This document shows, piece by piece, positions 17,343 through 26,669 of a DNA stretch of 60,498 bases (position 1 is the stretch's first letter; each line of letters begins with the position of its first letter). The notes beneath the pieces were generated by a model. That model saw nothing but the letters and a program-made list of their open reading frames with translations, had not been told where the DNA came from and did no database searches. This DNA comes from an uncultured Planctomycetaceae bacterium (GTDB lineage Bacteria > Planctomycetota > Planctomycetia > Planctomycetales > Planctomycetaceae). The stretch covers positions 1 through 60,498 of the forward strand of contig CAIOTJ010000079.1 in the NCBI GenBank assembly GCA_903861195.1, given 5' to 3'. The position numbers and the translations under genes were made by a program.

Positions 17343-17645
17343 ATGTGCCTCGCCGTCCCTGGCCGTGTCGTGGCCTGGATCAATCGCCATCCCCTGTTCG
17401 CCATGGCGGAGGTCGAGTTCGAGGGGTTGCGGCGTCCCTGCCACATGGCCTGTGTCCCCGAGGCGCTTCTCGGGCAGTATGTGATTGTGCATGCCGGGGT
17501 GGCCATCAGCATTGTCGACGAAGCGGCCGCCCACAAAACCCTTCAGGAACTTCGGGCGTGCGGTGAAGACCCTGCGGTGGAGGCAGGGGGCGTCCCGGTG
17601 GATGGCGTCGGCCATTTCTCTCCATTGCCCGACCCCGCCAGATGA
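17343..17645 (+). CDS. hypC: HypC/HybG family hydrogenase maturation chaperone
   Basis: The protein has 100 residues and begins MCLAVPGRVV, with the Cys after the initiator Met that coordinates the Fe(CN)2CO unit together with HypD. The conserved VIVHAGVAISIVDEAAA segment follows near residue 50. The family is usually 75-95 residues, so this one has a slightly longer C-terminal tail. Its stop overlaps the hypD start (ATGA at 17642-17645), and it lies 73 bases after hypF. Confidence 0.95.
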   Translation: MCLAVPGRVVAWINRHPLFAMAEVEFEGLRRPCHMACVPEALLGQYVIVHAGVAISIVDEAAAHKTLQELRACGEDPAVEAGGVPVDGVGHFSPLPDPAR

Positions 17646-18778
17646 AGCACCTCGACGAATACCGCGATCCTGCGCTGGCCCGCCAATTGGTCGACCGCAT
17701 CCGTCGGCATGCGTCCCGCCGCTGGACCTTGATGGAAGTCTGCGGCGGCCAGACGCACAGCCTGTTGCGGCATGGCATTGACCAGGAATTGGACGGGTTG
17801 GTTGACCTATTGCATGGTCCGGGCTGCCCGGTCTGCGTGACGCCGGCCGAACAGATCGATCAGGCCTGCCGTCTCGCACAGCTGCCCGGAGTTGTCGTCA
17901 CGAGTTTTGGAGACATGCTACGGGTCCCCGGTCGGCATTCCTCCCTGCTCCAGGCACGCCGCGCCGGGGGGGACGTGCGGTTGGTGTACTCTCCGCTGGA
18001 TGCCGTCAAGCTGGCGCAACGTCACCCCGACCGCGTGGTGGTTTTCCTGGCGGTGGGCTTTGAAACCACAGTCCCCGCGACAGCCCTGGCGGTGCTGCAG
18101 GCGACGGAGTTGGGCCTGACGAACTTTCGAATTCTCACGGCACATGTCCGGGTTTTGCCGGCGATGGAAGTGATCGCCGGGGAGCCCACCAGCCAAGTCC
18201 AGGCCTTTCTGGCCGCAGGACATGTCTGCACCGTGGCAGGCCATCAGGTCTACGACAGTTTTTGCGAACGGCATCGGCTGCCGGTGGTGGTAACCGGATT
18301 TGAGCCAGTCGACCTGCTGGAAGGAATCTGGGAATGCGTGCGGCAACTGGAGGCGGGCGAATCCCATGTTGTGAATGCGTACCAGCGGAGCGTGAGGGAG
18401 ACGGGAAATGAGTCTGGTCAACGGCTGATCGAGCGGGTGTACTCCGTTGCCGATGTGTCGTGGCGCGGATTGGGCACCATTCCCGACGGGGGCTACCAGC
18501 TTCGTCCAGAGTTCGCGCGGTGTGACGCGCGGTTGCTGTTGCAGGAGGCGTTCGCTCCATCGGCGGACGAGCCCACGGTCTGCCCAGCGCGCGAGGTCTT
18601 GCTGGGGCGGCTGCGTCCCCCCGACTGTCCGCATTTCGGCGGGAGCTGCACTCCGGAGACCCCGTTGGGGGCCCCGATGGTCTCAGGAGAGGGGTGTTGC
18701 GCCGCCCACTACCGGTATGCCCGCTCCGCGTTGGAACCCCGGGAGACATCGACGGGGGACGATTGTGACGTCAAGTGA
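17642..18778 (+). CDS. hypD: HypD Fe-S scaffold for Fe(CN)2CO assembly
   Basis: The protein has 378 residues, the usual length. The conserved Cys motifs are visible: MEVCGGQTH near residue 33, GPGCPVC near residue 60, and a C-terminal cluster with CPHFGGSC followed by MVSGEGCCAAHYRY. HypD works with HypC as the platform on which the iron ligands are assembled, using its [4Fe-4S] cluster. The gene overlaps hypC by 4 bases and hypE by 14 bases, so the three are probably translated together. Confidence 0.95.
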   Translation: MKHLDEYRDPALARQLVDRIRRHASRRWTLMEVCGGQTHSLLRHGIDQELDGLVDLLHGPGCPVCVTPAEQIDQACRLAQLPGVVVTSFGDMLRVPGRHSSLLQARRAGGDVRLVYSPLDAVKLAQRHPDRVVVFLAVGFETTVPATALAVLQATELGLTNFRILTAHVRVLPAMEVIAGEPTSQVQAFLAAGHVCTVAGHQVYDSFCERHRLPVVVTGFEPVDLLEGIWECVRQLEAGESHVVNAYQRSVRETGNESGQRLIERVYSVADVSWRGLGTIPDGGYQLRPEFARCDARLLLQEAFAPSADEPTVCPAREVLLGRLRPPDCPHFGGSCTPETPLGAPMVSGEGCCAAHYRYARSALEPRETSTGDDCDVK

Positions 18779-19841
18779 AACCGGCGAGAGCCTTTGGCCA
18801 AGTGGTGCCTGTCCATTGCCGCGCGACAGCGACGGCAGACAGGTGACCCTGGCGCATGGCGAGGGAGGACGGGAAACGCGCCGGCTGATTGAGAACTGCA
18901 TCTGGAAGCTGCTGCCGCGGACCCGATACTCGGGGCAGGGGGGAGATGCCGCACGTTTGCCCCGGCCCGACGGTGCGCTGGCCTTCACCACCGACAGCTA
19001 TGTGGTGACCCCGCTGTTTTTTCCGGGGGGAGACATTGGCGAGCTGGCGGTTTACGGAACGGTGAATGATCTCGCTGTCATGGGGGCCGTTCCTCTGTGG
19101 TTGAGTCTGGCGTTCATCGTGGAGGAGGGCTTCCCTATGTCGGACCTCGAGGCGATCTTGCAAAGCATCGCTGCCGCCGCCACGAGGACCGAGGTCGAAA
19201 TTGTCACGGGGGATACCAAGGTGGTCCCTCGTGGAGCGGCCGATGGCATCTATCTCAATACCTCCGGGGTGGGAGTTTTCGTGGAACCGATACCACCAGG
19301 GCCCGATCAGATTCAGCCGGGAGACATGCTGGTGGTGTCGGGCCCGATCGGAAGGCACGGTCTGGCCATTCTGGCCGCCCGAGAGAACCTGGGATTCGAA
19401 CCGGCCCCACTGAGTGACTGTGCCCCGGTGACCGACCTGTTTCGGGCAGTGCGTTCCGCGGGAGTGCAGTACCGGGCGGCGCGCGATGCCACTCGGGGGG
19501 GGGTGGCGGCGGTCTGCCAGGAATGGGCGCGGGCGTCACGGACCACGTTCTGCCTGCGGGAGTCAGCGCTGCCACTGTCGGACGAGGTCCGCGGGGCGAG
19601 CGAGTTGCTGGGCTTGGATCCCTTGTTTCTGGCGAATGAAGGGAACGTCACTTGGGCGGTTCCCCCCAAGCACCTCACGGAGCTGTTGCGGGTTCTGCAC
19701 GGAACAGATCTCGGCCGACAGGCCGCGGTCATAGGTGAAGTTCGTCCCCACCAGTCGGTCTCGGTGGTGGTGGCGGGCCGGTTGGGACGCGAGCGGGTGC
19801 TCGAGGAACCCTCGGGCGTCCCCTTGCCCCGGATCTGCTGA
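18765..19841 (+). CDS. hypE: HypE carbamoyl dehydratase
   Basis: The protein has 358 residues from GTG 18765, preceded by a GGGGGA purine run; upstream in-frame sequence is the hypD overlap. It is a PurM/ThiL/SelD-like ATP-binding protein: FTTDSYVVTPLFFPGGDIG near residue 70 and DATRGGVAAV near residue 240. It ends in the diagnostic PRIC, whose Cys accepts the carbamoyl group from HypF and is dehydrated to thiocyanate. A run of nine G at 19495-19503 encodes the RGGV part. HypE is the last gene of the cluster; hypA, hypB and hydrogenase subunits are absent from the window. Confidence 0.95.
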   Translation: MTSSETGESLWPSGACPLPRDSDGRQVTLAHGEGGRETRRLIENCIWKLLPRTRYSGQGGDAARLPRPDGALAFTTDSYVVTPLFFPGGDIGELAVYGTVNDLAVMGAVPLWLSLAFIVEEGFPMSDLEAILQSIAAAATRTEVEIVTGDTKVVPRGAADGIYLNTSGVGVFVEPIPPGPDQIQPGDMLVVSGPIGRHGLAILAARENLGFEPAPLSDCAPVTDLFRAVRSAGVQYRAARDATRGGVAAVCQEWARASRTTFCLRESALPLSDEVRGASELLGLDPLFLANEGNVTWAVPPKHLTELLRVLHGTDLGRQAAVIGEVRPHQSVSVVVAGRLGRERVLEEPSGVPLPRIC

Positions 19842-19871
19842 TGCGACGTTTGCGAAAGCCGTACGCCTGCC

Positions 19872-19908
19872 AAAAAAACGCCGGGAGGTCGTGGAGACCA
19901 TCCCGGCG
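19872..19908 (-). terminator. Strong rho-independent terminator for the aldehyde dehydrogenase gene
   Basis: On the - strand CGCCGGGA pairs with TCCCGGCG (19879-19886 and 19901-19908), and the stem extends by GGTC/GACC with a single bulged base to a 5-nt loop. It is followed directly by seven T (plus-strand A7 at 19872-19878). It lies 31 bases past the hypE stop and 41 bases past the aldehyde dehydrogenase stop. The stem could also stop hypE transcripts, but the T run favours the - strand. Confidence 0.85.
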
Positions 19909-19948
19909 GAACCTGCTCGGGGCGAGCCCCGGAGGGCTGGGCACTCGA

Positions 19949-21505
19949 TCAGGAGAGCTTCATCGTCACCGTCTTGAGTTCGGTGTAATTCGCCAGGCCG
20001 GCCTCACCCAATTCACGACCGATGCCGCTCATCTTGAAGCCGCCAAACGGTGCCGCGGCATCGAAGACGTCATAGCAGTTGATCCAGACTGTGCCGGCCC
20101 GCACACTGTGCGCCACCTGATGGGCCTTGGCCACATCGCGGGTCCAGACGGCGGCGGCGAGACCGTACGTGGTGCGGTTCGCCCGCTCGATCACTTCTTC
20201 CGTCTTCCGGAAGGGGAGGATGCTGAGGACCGGGCCAAAGATCTCCTCTTGAGCGATCGACATCGAGTCGGTCACACCATCGAAGACCGTCGGCTCGATG
20301 AAGAATCCCCGCTTGCCCCAGCGCTTGCCCCCGGTCAGGCACTGAGCTCCCTCACCGACCCCCTTGTCGATGTAACTGAGAATCTTGTCGAACTGCGCCT
20401 GGTCGACCTGTGGCCCCTGGGTCGTGTTGGAATCGAATGGATCCCCCAACCGGCGGGCGCGGGCCCGTTTCACCAGCTTTTCGACGAACGCCTCGTGGAT
20501 CTTTTCTTCCACGAACACCCGGCTACCGGCACAGCAGCACTGCCCCTGGTTGAAGAAGAGGCCGAATTCCGTTCCTGCCACGGCGGCGTCGAGATCGCAG
20601 TCGGCGAAAATGATGTTGGGGCTCTTGCCTCCCAACTCAAAGGTCAGGCGTTTCAGCGTGGGGGCCGCCTCGGTCATGATGATCTGGGCGGTGCGATATT
20701 CCCCCGTGAAGGCAATCTTGTCGACATCGGGATGCCGCACCAATGCCGCCCCGGCGGTAGGACCATAACCCGGAACCAGGTTGATGACTCCCTTGGGAAA
20801 ACCCGCTTCAATCGCCAGCTCCCCCAGTCGCAGGCAGGTCAACGGGGTTTGCTCGGCAGGTTTCATCACCACGGTGCAACCGGCGGCCAACGCGGGGCCC
20901 CATTTCCAGGCCGCCATCAAGAGCGGGAAATTCCAGGGGATGATCTGCCCCGCCACCCCCACCGGTTCGCGCCGGGTATAGCAGAAATGGTTGCCGCGAA
21001 TGGGAATGGTGTCGCCGTGGAGTTTGTCGGCCCAGCCGGCGTAGTAGCGGAGGCAGTCGATCACCAGCGGCAGGTCTGCGGCCCGCGCGTCCCTGATCGG
21101 CTTGCCATTGTCGAGTGTCTCCAGTCCCGCCAGTTCCTCCAGGTTCTGTTCGACCAGATCCGCCAGGCGGTGCAACAGCCGTCCCCGATCACGGGCATCC
21201 AGCTTGGGCCAGTCTCCCGATTCAAACGCCTTGCGGGCGGCTTTGACGGCCCGTTCAATATCGGCCGCATCCCCTTCGGCCACATCGGCGATCTTGGTCT
21301 CGGTTGCCGGATTGTAGGTGGCGAAGGTCTTGCCGGATTTGGCATCGACCCATTTGCCGTCGATCAACAACTGGGTCTGACGGACCTTGGGGACGGGGGC
21401 CGATCGGTGGGCCTTGGCGCTGGCGGTGACCATGACGGGTGTCCAGAGAGAAGTTATTTTCGGAAAATCCGGCCCTTCACTGGGAAAAGTGGCCGAACGG
21501 GGCAT
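19949..21505 (-). CDS. NAD(P)-dependent aldehyde dehydrogenase
   Basis: The protein has 518 residues from the ATG at 21505, which has AAGGGGA about 8 bases upstream; the ATG at 21433 is an alternative giving 494 residues. Family motifs are clear: [29 protein letters not shown], the catalytic Glu in [10 protein letters not shown] and the nucleophile region [13 protein letters not shown], with [12 protein letters not shown] near the C-terminus. The sequence is closest to the ALDH1/betaine-aldehyde group. The NAD-binding phrase after FTG reads EYRTA instead of the usual STEVG, which may affect cofactor geometry. The physiological aldehyde cannot be read from sequence. Confidence 0.9.
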   Translation of the reverse strand: MPRSATFPSEGPDFPKITSLWTPVMVTASAKAHRSAPVPKVRQTQLLIDGKWVDAKSGKTFATYNPATETKIADVAEGDAADIERAVKAARKAFESGDWPKLDARDRGRLLHRLADLVEQNLEELAGLETLDNGKPIRDARAADLPLVIDCLRYYAGWADKLHGDTIPIRGNHFCYTRREPVGVAGQIIPWNFPLLMAAWKWGPALAAGCTVVMKPAEQTPLTCLRLGELAIEAGFPKGVINLVPGYGPTAGAALVRHPDVDKIAFTGEYRTAQIIMTEAAPTLKRLTFELGGKSPNIIFADCDLDAAVAGTEFGLFFNQGQCCCAGSRVFVEEKIHEAFVEKLVKRARARRLGDPFDSNTTQGPQVDQAQFDKILSYIDKGVGEGAQCLTGGKRWGKRGFFIEPTVFDGVTDSMSIAQEEIFGPVLSILPFRKTEEVIERANRTTYGLAAAVWTRDVAKAHQVAHSVRAGTVWINCYDVFDAAAPFGGFKMSGIGRELGEAGLANYTELKTVTMKLS

Positions 21506-21623
21506 CTGGGAGTTCCCCTTGCACCCCAGTCTACCGATTAGGATGCGGAGTGCGAAGTTATCGTCGGCACTCCTCACCCCGATTGTTGTCTCCCCGTCGC
21601 CCGTTTCGAAGTCCTTCCTGGGA

Positions 21624-21998
21624 ATGCGCCAGAATCAACCCTTCCTGAAGAGCCTGCGGTGCGCCTGGCAGGGACTGTTTGACCTGTACTTCACCCAGAG
21701 AAATTTCCGGATTCATCTGGTGGTAATGGTCTGCGCCCTGACGGCCGCCTGTTGGCTGCAATTCGATCCCTGGCAATGGGGAGTGCTGATTCAGACGATT
21801 GGGTTGGTACTGGTGGCCGAGGGACTCAACTCGGCCGTGGAGACCGCGGTCGACATCTGTTCTCCCGAAATCCAGCCCTTGGCCCGGCAGGCGAAGGATA
21901 TGGCGGCCGGAGCGGTGTTGATCGCCACCTTCTGCTCCATTGTCACAGGGTTCTGCCTGTTCGGTCCCCCCCTTTGGGCCTTGCTCTTCCGCGAATAA
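21624..21998 (+). CDS. DgkA-type diacylglycerol/undecaprenol kinase
   Basis: The protein has 124 residues, the usual size. Three hydrophobic helices are visible ([54 protein letters not shown]). Between them is the signature [16 protein letters not shown] with the downstream [11 protein letters not shown]. Enzymes of this family phosphorylate diacylglycerol or undecaprenol at the inner membrane. The ATG at 21624 was chosen as the first giving family-like sequence. It ends 5 bases before the convergent GDPD gene, so no room exists for separate terminators. Confidence 0.85.
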   Translation: MRQNQPFLKSLRCAWQGLFDLYFTQRNFRIHLVVMVCALTAACWLQFDPWQWGVLIQTIGLVLVAEGLNSAVETAVDICSPEIQPLARQAKDMAAGAVLIATFCSIVTGFCLFGPPLWALLFRE

Positions 21999-22003
21999 GC
22001 TGA

Positions 22004-23113
22004 TCAGCGCTGCCGGTCTCGGACGCGCACCCCCACCTGCGGCTGATCGATGAAGAATCCGTCGATCCCCAACTCGAGAAACCTTCGCAGTTCCCCCTCC
22101 AGATCTCCGGAAGCTGCGGGATTCGTCACTTCATCGCCGGATGTGACCCGCTGGAAGTCGACCGGCAAGAACGCATTCTCCCCGCGGAATGTGTAGGGAT
22201 GAACCAACAGTCCCGCCCGATGAGCATCGGCCACCAGGGAAGTGGCAGTTCCCAGCCGTCCCTCCGCAGTCCGGGGAAACAGCAGATTCTTGTCTGGTCC
22301 GATGCCATCCGCGAATGTGCGGATTTCCTGCAGATAGCGCGGCGTCAACCACCCCAATCGATCGCGACTGGCCGTCGGATCGTCGAGAGAAAACGGGGGG
22401 CGGCCTCCGAGCAATTGGATTCGCCGCAGCCGGCACAGTTTCGCCAGTGTTCGCAGGCTCTCGCTCTCGAACGATTGCAGAAAGACCGGTGCCTGTGCCG
22501 AGTCGAGACCATGGACCCGCAGGTCGGCCACAACACGTTCTTCCAATGGCAGGCCCAGCGAAGCGAACCGGGCCGAATGTTTGGTCTCTGGATAGACGCC
22601 AATCTCCCGCCCCAGGCGGGTTGTCAATTCCTCACGCAACCGCAGAATCTCCGGAAAGGTGGGGATCTCAAACTGGTTGTCGAACCGGGCACTTTCCGGG
22701 CGCAGCCTGGGGAGCCGTTCGCGAGCCCGTAACGTCTTCAGTTCGGCCAGGGTGAAGTCTTCCACGAACCAACCTGCAACCGCTTTCCCACCAAGGGTCT
22801 TGGTGGTTTTCCGCGAGGCGAACTCTGGATGCTCTCCCACATCGGTGGTTTCACCAATTTCGGGCTCATGGCGGGCGACCAGAACTCCGTCCCGGGTGAT
22901 GACCAAATCGGGCTCGATGAAATCAGCCCCCTGTTCGGCCGCCAGTTGGTAGGCGGCCAGTGTGTGCTCGGGCCGCTGACCACTGGCTCCGCGATGAGCG
23001 ATGACGATCGGATGGCGCGGAAGATCTTTCGCCACGGGCTGATCCGCTCCAGCCATCATCGTCCCCACCAGCCACAGAGCGCCCGCTGCCAATCCGGCAA
23101 TCGTCTGGTTCAT
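22004..23113 (-). CDS. Exported glycerophosphodiester phosphodiesterase (GlpQ-like)
   Basis: The protein has 369 residues. A signal peptide (AGLAAGALWLVGTMMAGADQ) is followed by IVIAHRGASGQRPEHTLAAY and GADFIEPDL, the GDPD active-site region with catalytic His and metal-binding Glu/Asp. The second active-site His lies in ARHEPEIGETTDV; the usual HDPEL reads HEPEI. It would hydrolyse deacylated phospholipids to glycerol 3-phosphate and an alcohol in the periplasm. The start overlaps the upstream PQQ-propeller gene by 4 bases, placing it last in the - strand operon from 27521. Confidence 0.9.
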   Translation of the reverse strand: MNQTIAGLAAGALWLVGTMMAGADQPVAKDLPRHPIVIAHRGASGQRPEHTLAAYQLAAEQGADFIEPDLVITRDGVLVARHEPEIGETTDVGEHPEFASRKTTKTLGGKAVAGWFVEDFTLAELKTLRARERLPRLRPESARFDNQFEIPTFPEILRLREELTTRLGREIGVYPETKHSARFASLGLPLEERVVADLRVHGLDSAQAPVFLQSFESESLRTLAKLCRLRRIQLLGGRPPFSLDDPTASRDRLGWLTPRYLQEIRTFADGIGPDKNLLFPRTAEGRLGTATSLVADAHRAGLLVHPYTFRGENAFLPVDFQRVTSGDEVTNPAASGDLEGELRRFLELGIDGFFIDQPQVGVRVRDRQR

Positions 23114-24639
23114 CGGGCCGCCCGGCCGACTGTTCGAGGCTCCTGCCGATCGAGGCCCGCCAGTTTCGGACGGCGTCCGAAACAATACAGGCGGCTGGCG
23201 GTACGCAGGAAGATCTGGTTGTCGACCACCGCCGGGGTCGCATACACATTCTCCTCGAAGTCGGCCGTGTGCAGGATCTGCCAATCGTCGGCATCACTCA
23301 CCACCGTCAGCCGGCCATGCTCGTCGCACAAATAGACTTTCCCGTCCCCGGCCACGGGTGAGGCGTAGTAGTCCCCCGCCGCCTCGAGACGCCCCTCCTT
23401 AAGCTTGCCTCCCGTGCGCAGGTTGAGGGTGGTCAGCAACCCCTTGTCGCGCACCGTGAATAGCCGCGATTCGGTCGCCAGTGGCGAAGCACAGAACGGC
23501 ACAAACCGGGACTGCTCCCACGCGACGTGAGATTCAGTGATGTCTCCCTGGCCTCCCGGCTTGATGGCGACAATCACATTGCGCCCCACGGCGAACAGGC
23601 GTCGGAACAGCTCGTACTCCTCACGCGACAACGAACCATTCTTGTCGCGGTCGACCTGCGAAAACCGCATCAAGATAGGCCCGTCGGGGAGTTCTTCTTC
23701 CTCGAATGTGCCGTTTTTGTTCCGGTCGGTTTCCGCCACGACATCATTGAACGCCGGAACATTGAATCGTTCCCCCCCGACTTCATTTCCCGCCGCGAAG
23801 CCCGACGCATACAGGATGTTCTCGGGGCCAACCGTCGGAGTGGCTGAGACGAATCGGGCGATACCATGGACACGCCAAATCTCGGCTCCCGTTTGGAGAT
23901 CGTAGCCTGTGACCCGCAAGGTTCCCGCCACCACCACCTGGGCTTTGCCCTCGACCGTCCAGATCACGGGACTGCCATAGTTGCGAAGGTAGTCGGACCG
24001 GTCGACCCTCCAGGCGGTCTTGCCCGTCTTGAGGTCAACCGCCAGCAGGAATGAATCGAGATCGTGATCTTGTGACAAGATCACCTTGCCGTCGGCGATG
24101 AGGGGTGAGCTACCGGCTCCAAAGGTGTTCTTGAACGGTCCCAACGGCAGGAACCACTGGGGTTTGCCCTCGGTATCAAAGCAGGACAGGCCGGCCGAAC
24201 CAAAGAAGCTGACCACCAGACCATCCTGCACCGCCACTGTGCACTGGGCATGACTCCCAATGCGATGAATCTCCTCCAGTTGCGAGAAGGGGGTCGGTTG
24301 TTCCCACAGCTTGCGGCCCGATTCCCGATCGAGGGCGACCGTCAGCAGCCGATTGTTATCGACCGCCTGCAGAAAGATCCGGTCTTCCGTCACGACGGGC
24401 GACGAGTGACCAGGCGGCAGGGGCACCTTCCAGGCGAGCGACCGGCACTCGGGAGCGATTTCTATCGGGAGCGAGCGGGTGTTGACCGCCATTCCTCGTG
24501 CATTCGGTCCGCGGAACTGCGGCCATTCGCCGGCGAACAGTGACGGCAGGGACACTGCCCCCACCGAGCACAGACATCCGCTCATCAGCAGGATTCGAAA
24601 ACGGGACATCGAAATCAAACCCCAGTCATTCGGAGACAT
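23110..24639 (-). CDS. Exported PQQ-like beta-propeller protein with inserted EF hands
   Basis: The protein has 509 residues. The start at 24639 has GAGGG 7 bases upstream; an inner ATG at 24609 is possible. A signal peptide runs from about residue 14 to 36 (ending LPSLFAG). The mature protein starts EWPQFRGPNARG, a phrase common in planctomycete quinoprotein-like propellers. Repeats such as LTVALDRESGRKLWE and LLAVDLKTGKTAWRVDRSD mark the blades. Two EF-hand loops are inserted near residues 305-345 (DRNKNGTFEEEEL, DRDKNGSLSREEY), suggesting calcium binding. No catalytic motif for PQQ alcohol dehydrogenase is seen. Confidence 0.85.
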   Translation of the reverse strand: MSPNDWGLISMSRFRILLMSGCLCSVGAVSLPSLFAGEWPQFRGPNARGMAVNTRSLPIEIAPECRSLAWKVPLPPGHSSPVVTEDRIFLQAVDNNRLLTVALDRESGRKLWEQPTPFSQLEEIHRIGSHAQCTVAVQDGLVVSFFGSAGLSCFDTEGKPQWFLPLGPFKNTFGAGSSPLIADGKVILSQDHDLDSFLLAVDLKTGKTAWRVDRSDYLRNYGSPVIWTVEGKAQVVVAGTLRVTGYDLQTGAEIWRVHGIARFVSATPTVGPENILYASGFAAGNEVGGERFNVPAFNDVVAETDRNKNGTFEEEELPDGPILMRFSQVDRDKNGSLSREEYELFRRLFAVGRNVIVAIKPGGQGDITESHVAWEQSRFVPFCASPLATESRLFTVRDKGLLTTLNLRTGGKLKEGRLEAAGDYYASPVAGDGKVYLCDEHGRLTVVSDADDWQILHTADFEENVYATPAVVDNQIFLRTASRLYCFGRRPKLAGLDRQEPRTVGRAAR

Positions 24640-24649
24640 CGGCAGACCC

Positions 24650-25480
24650 TCAATTGTTCAGGTTGGTTTCGATCACTTCCTCCCACATCCGGTGCGCACC
24701 CGGGTGGGTGGGGGTGAAGTCCGACACAATGATCTTTTTCAACTTCCCATCGGCCCGAAAGAGCCCTTGCCCCGCAACACGGACGCGATCGTTCCAGAGC
24801 CAGTGCATCAACTCCAGTCGGGGATTGTCCCAGTAGCACCAGATCCGTTCGCCGCGGTCGGTCGTGATGCCGAACCGGTTCTGATCGGCTTCCAGCCGTT
24901 CAATCCAACCGACCACCTGCACGTGAGTTTCAATGGGCCGGGCAGCCAGCAACGTGGCGCTCAGCGCGGTCAATTCGCGGGTGATTCGAGCCGTCCGGGG
25001 CCGACGGGCACTGCGAAGTTCGACAGTCACAATCTCGGAGCCTTCCGCCAGCGACGATTGCAGCCTGGCGAACCGGCGCAGAGCATTGCTCGACACATCC
25101 CGCAGGCTCTCCTGGCCTTGTTCCATGCGCAAGACCAGATCGATCAGCAGGTCGAACCCCGTGTCGCGCGGGTCGGGTCGCAGTTCCGGGAACAGTGTGC
25201 GTTGGTGAAACTCTTCGGGGGCGGCGGAACCCAGCGTCGTCAGAGAAAGTTGGATGGTTTGCTGGCGACCCTGCGTCGCTTCGATCGTCTCGAGACCGGG
25301 TTGCGATGCGACCTGCAGCCAGGTGGGAATCCCGCCCCGCAAGGTGGATCGGCGCTTCAGCGCGGACAGTACCGCTTCGCGGATCAATCCCGGCAGTTCC
25401 GTCAGCAGGCGTCCCACCCGGCGCAGCGACGCGGGATGGGATGCCGTCTCCACCAGGTGCAGCACAACCGAGGACATCAA
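24650..25480 (-). CDS. Conserved hypothetical protein, soluble
   Basis: The protein has 276 residues without a signal peptide or membrane segment. The N-terminal two thirds are helical and basic-acidic mixed. The C-terminal third is beta-rich (THVQVVGWIERLEADQNRF, then WNDRVRVAGQGLFRADGKLKK). It shows no motif I recognise. It sits 14 bases after the Gfo/Idh/MocA gene and 10 bases before the PQQ/EF-hand gene, so it belongs to the operon, but its soluble nature contrasts with the exported neighbours. A Met-Met start makes the first codon uncertain by one. Confidence 0.7.
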   Translation of the reverse strand: MMSSVVLHLVETASHPASLRRVGRLLTELPGLIREAVLSALKRRSTLRGGIPTWLQVASQPGLETIEATQGRQQTIQLSLTTLGSAAPEEFHQRTLFPELRPDPRDTGFDLLIDLVLRMEQGQESLRDVSSNALRRFARLQSSLAEGSEIVTVELRSARRPRTARITRELTALSATLLAARPIETHVQVVGWIERLEADQNRFGITTDRGERIWCYWDNPRLELMHWLWNDRVRVAGQGLFRADGKLKKIIVSDFTPTHPGAHRMWEEVIETNLNN

Positions 25481-25494
25481 CCGAACCGTCGCCT

Positions 25495-26583
25495 TCAGGT
25501 CAGGGAAAGGGCACAGGCCTGCAGCACCGTTTTTTGCACGGCCAATTCATGTGCCAGGGGAAACAAAGGGGGCCGCTCGCCCCGGATCACACGCGCCATG
25601 TCGGCGGCATCGTCGACATACCGGGTGTAACGCGGCAATTCGATCTCCTGTCGCCCGGCGGAATACTTGCCCCGGGGACGATCCAGGGTCAACTCGACCC
25701 GGGGATTGTCCAGCGGCTGAACCTGCAGTGTTCCCAGGGTGCCGCAGACCACCAAATGGCGCCGCGCCCCCCCATCGACTTCCACCGCGCTGGACTTCAC
25801 TGTGGCGAGTGCCCGCGGGTACTCGAAGACCGCCAGCATATTGTCCAGCAAGGTATCGTTTCCGGGCAGCACCTGGCGGGGGAAGGCGGTCACCCTTTCG
25901 GGTGGCCCCAGCACTCCCACCACGAGGTCGGTGATGTGGCATCCCAGCTCGAAGAAGATGCCGCCGGGGTATTCGGCCAATCCCTTTCGGGACTGGGGGT
26001 CAACCACCTTGCTCATCACGGCCTGCACTTCGAAGATTTCGCCCAGCCAACCCGCCTGCAGCAATTCCCGAAGCAACACGATGCCGGGGTTGTACCGGTA
26101 CATGTAACCCAACTGCACCAACAGCCGTTTCTTTTCAGCTTGTTCCAGAATCCGTCGGAACTGGGGCAATGATTCGCCGGCCGGCTTGTCGAGATGCACA
26201 TGTTTCCCGGCGGCAACGCAGGCTTCGGCATTGTCGAGCAGGTCTCGGACTGCCGTCTCCACCAACACCAACTGCAGACCTGGAGTCGCCAGCAACTGCT
26301 CGCGGGTCATCCAGGGAAGGTCTTGGTACGCCCGCTGTGCGGCGGCTTTGCCGCGCAGTTCCGCCGAATTCTCCACAATTCCTACAACCTCGAAGTCGGG
26401 AGAGTCCCGGAAGACTTCGAGCTTGGAAGCGTGCGCATGCGCGGTTCCAATTTGTCCGACCTTGAGTTTTGACGCTCCAGCTCCTCCAGCATGCAATCGG
26501 GAGGCCAGCACGCGGGGGGCCAGTGAGGCAGTGACGGCCCCACCCAACCCCCGACCGAGGAAGCCACGACGGGAGGCTGGCAT
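25495..26583 (-). CDS. TAT-exported Gfo/Idh/MocA family oxidoreductase
   Basis: The protein has 362 residues. A twin-arginine signal (SRRGFLGRGLGGAVTASLA) suggests Tat export, consistent with many planctomycete members. The Rossmann part begins KLKVGQIGTAHAHASKLEV, and the family phrase AGKHVHLDKPAGESL (normally EKP, here DKP) lies near residue 130. LGYMYRYNPGIVLLRELL and ELGCHITDLVV follow in the C-terminal domain. The substrate is unknown; its neighbour is a sugar phosphate isomerase-like gene, suggesting carbohydrate or polyol metabolism. The start was set at the ATG before the TAT motif. Confidence 0.85.
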   Translation of the reverse strand: MPASRRGFLGRGLGGAVTASLAPRVLASRLHAGGAGASKLKVGQIGTAHAHASKLEVFRDSPDFEVVGIVENSAELRGKAAAQRAYQDLPWMTREQLLATPGLQLVLVETAVRDLLDNAEACVAAGKHVHLDKPAGESLPQFRRILEQAEKKRLLVQLGYMYRYNPGIVLLRELLQAGWLGEIFEVQAVMSKVVDPQSRKGLAEYPGGIFFELGCHITDLVVGVLGPPERVTAFPRQVLPGNDTLLDNMLAVFEYPRALATVKSSAVEVDGGARRHLVVCGTLGTLQVQPLDNPRVELTLDRPRGKYSAGRQEIELPRYTRYVDDAADMARVIRGERPPLFPLAHELAVQKTVLQACALSLT

Positions 26584-26669
26584 GGAGCACCTCAAGTTCC
26601 AGCAGACAAGGGGGGGAACATTGGGGCGGAGTGCCGGAAACCAATCTCGCAACACTTCCACCGCCACGG

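Noticed and set aside
18597-18720. Possible loss of a HypD Fe-S ligand because GACMVS reads GAPMVS
   Set aside because: I believe GAPMVS also occurs in other HypD proteins and cannot verify the ligand assignment without an alignment, so I do not claim a defect.
18447-18764. Upstream extension of hypE inside hypD
   Set aside because: The sequence is the other frame of hypD and lacks HypE features; GTG 18765 with a purine-rich site is a better start.
19841-21541. A 566-residue open frame on the + strand opposite the aldehyde dehydrogenase
   Set aside because: Antisense shadow of a gene with complete ALDH motifs and its own terminator.
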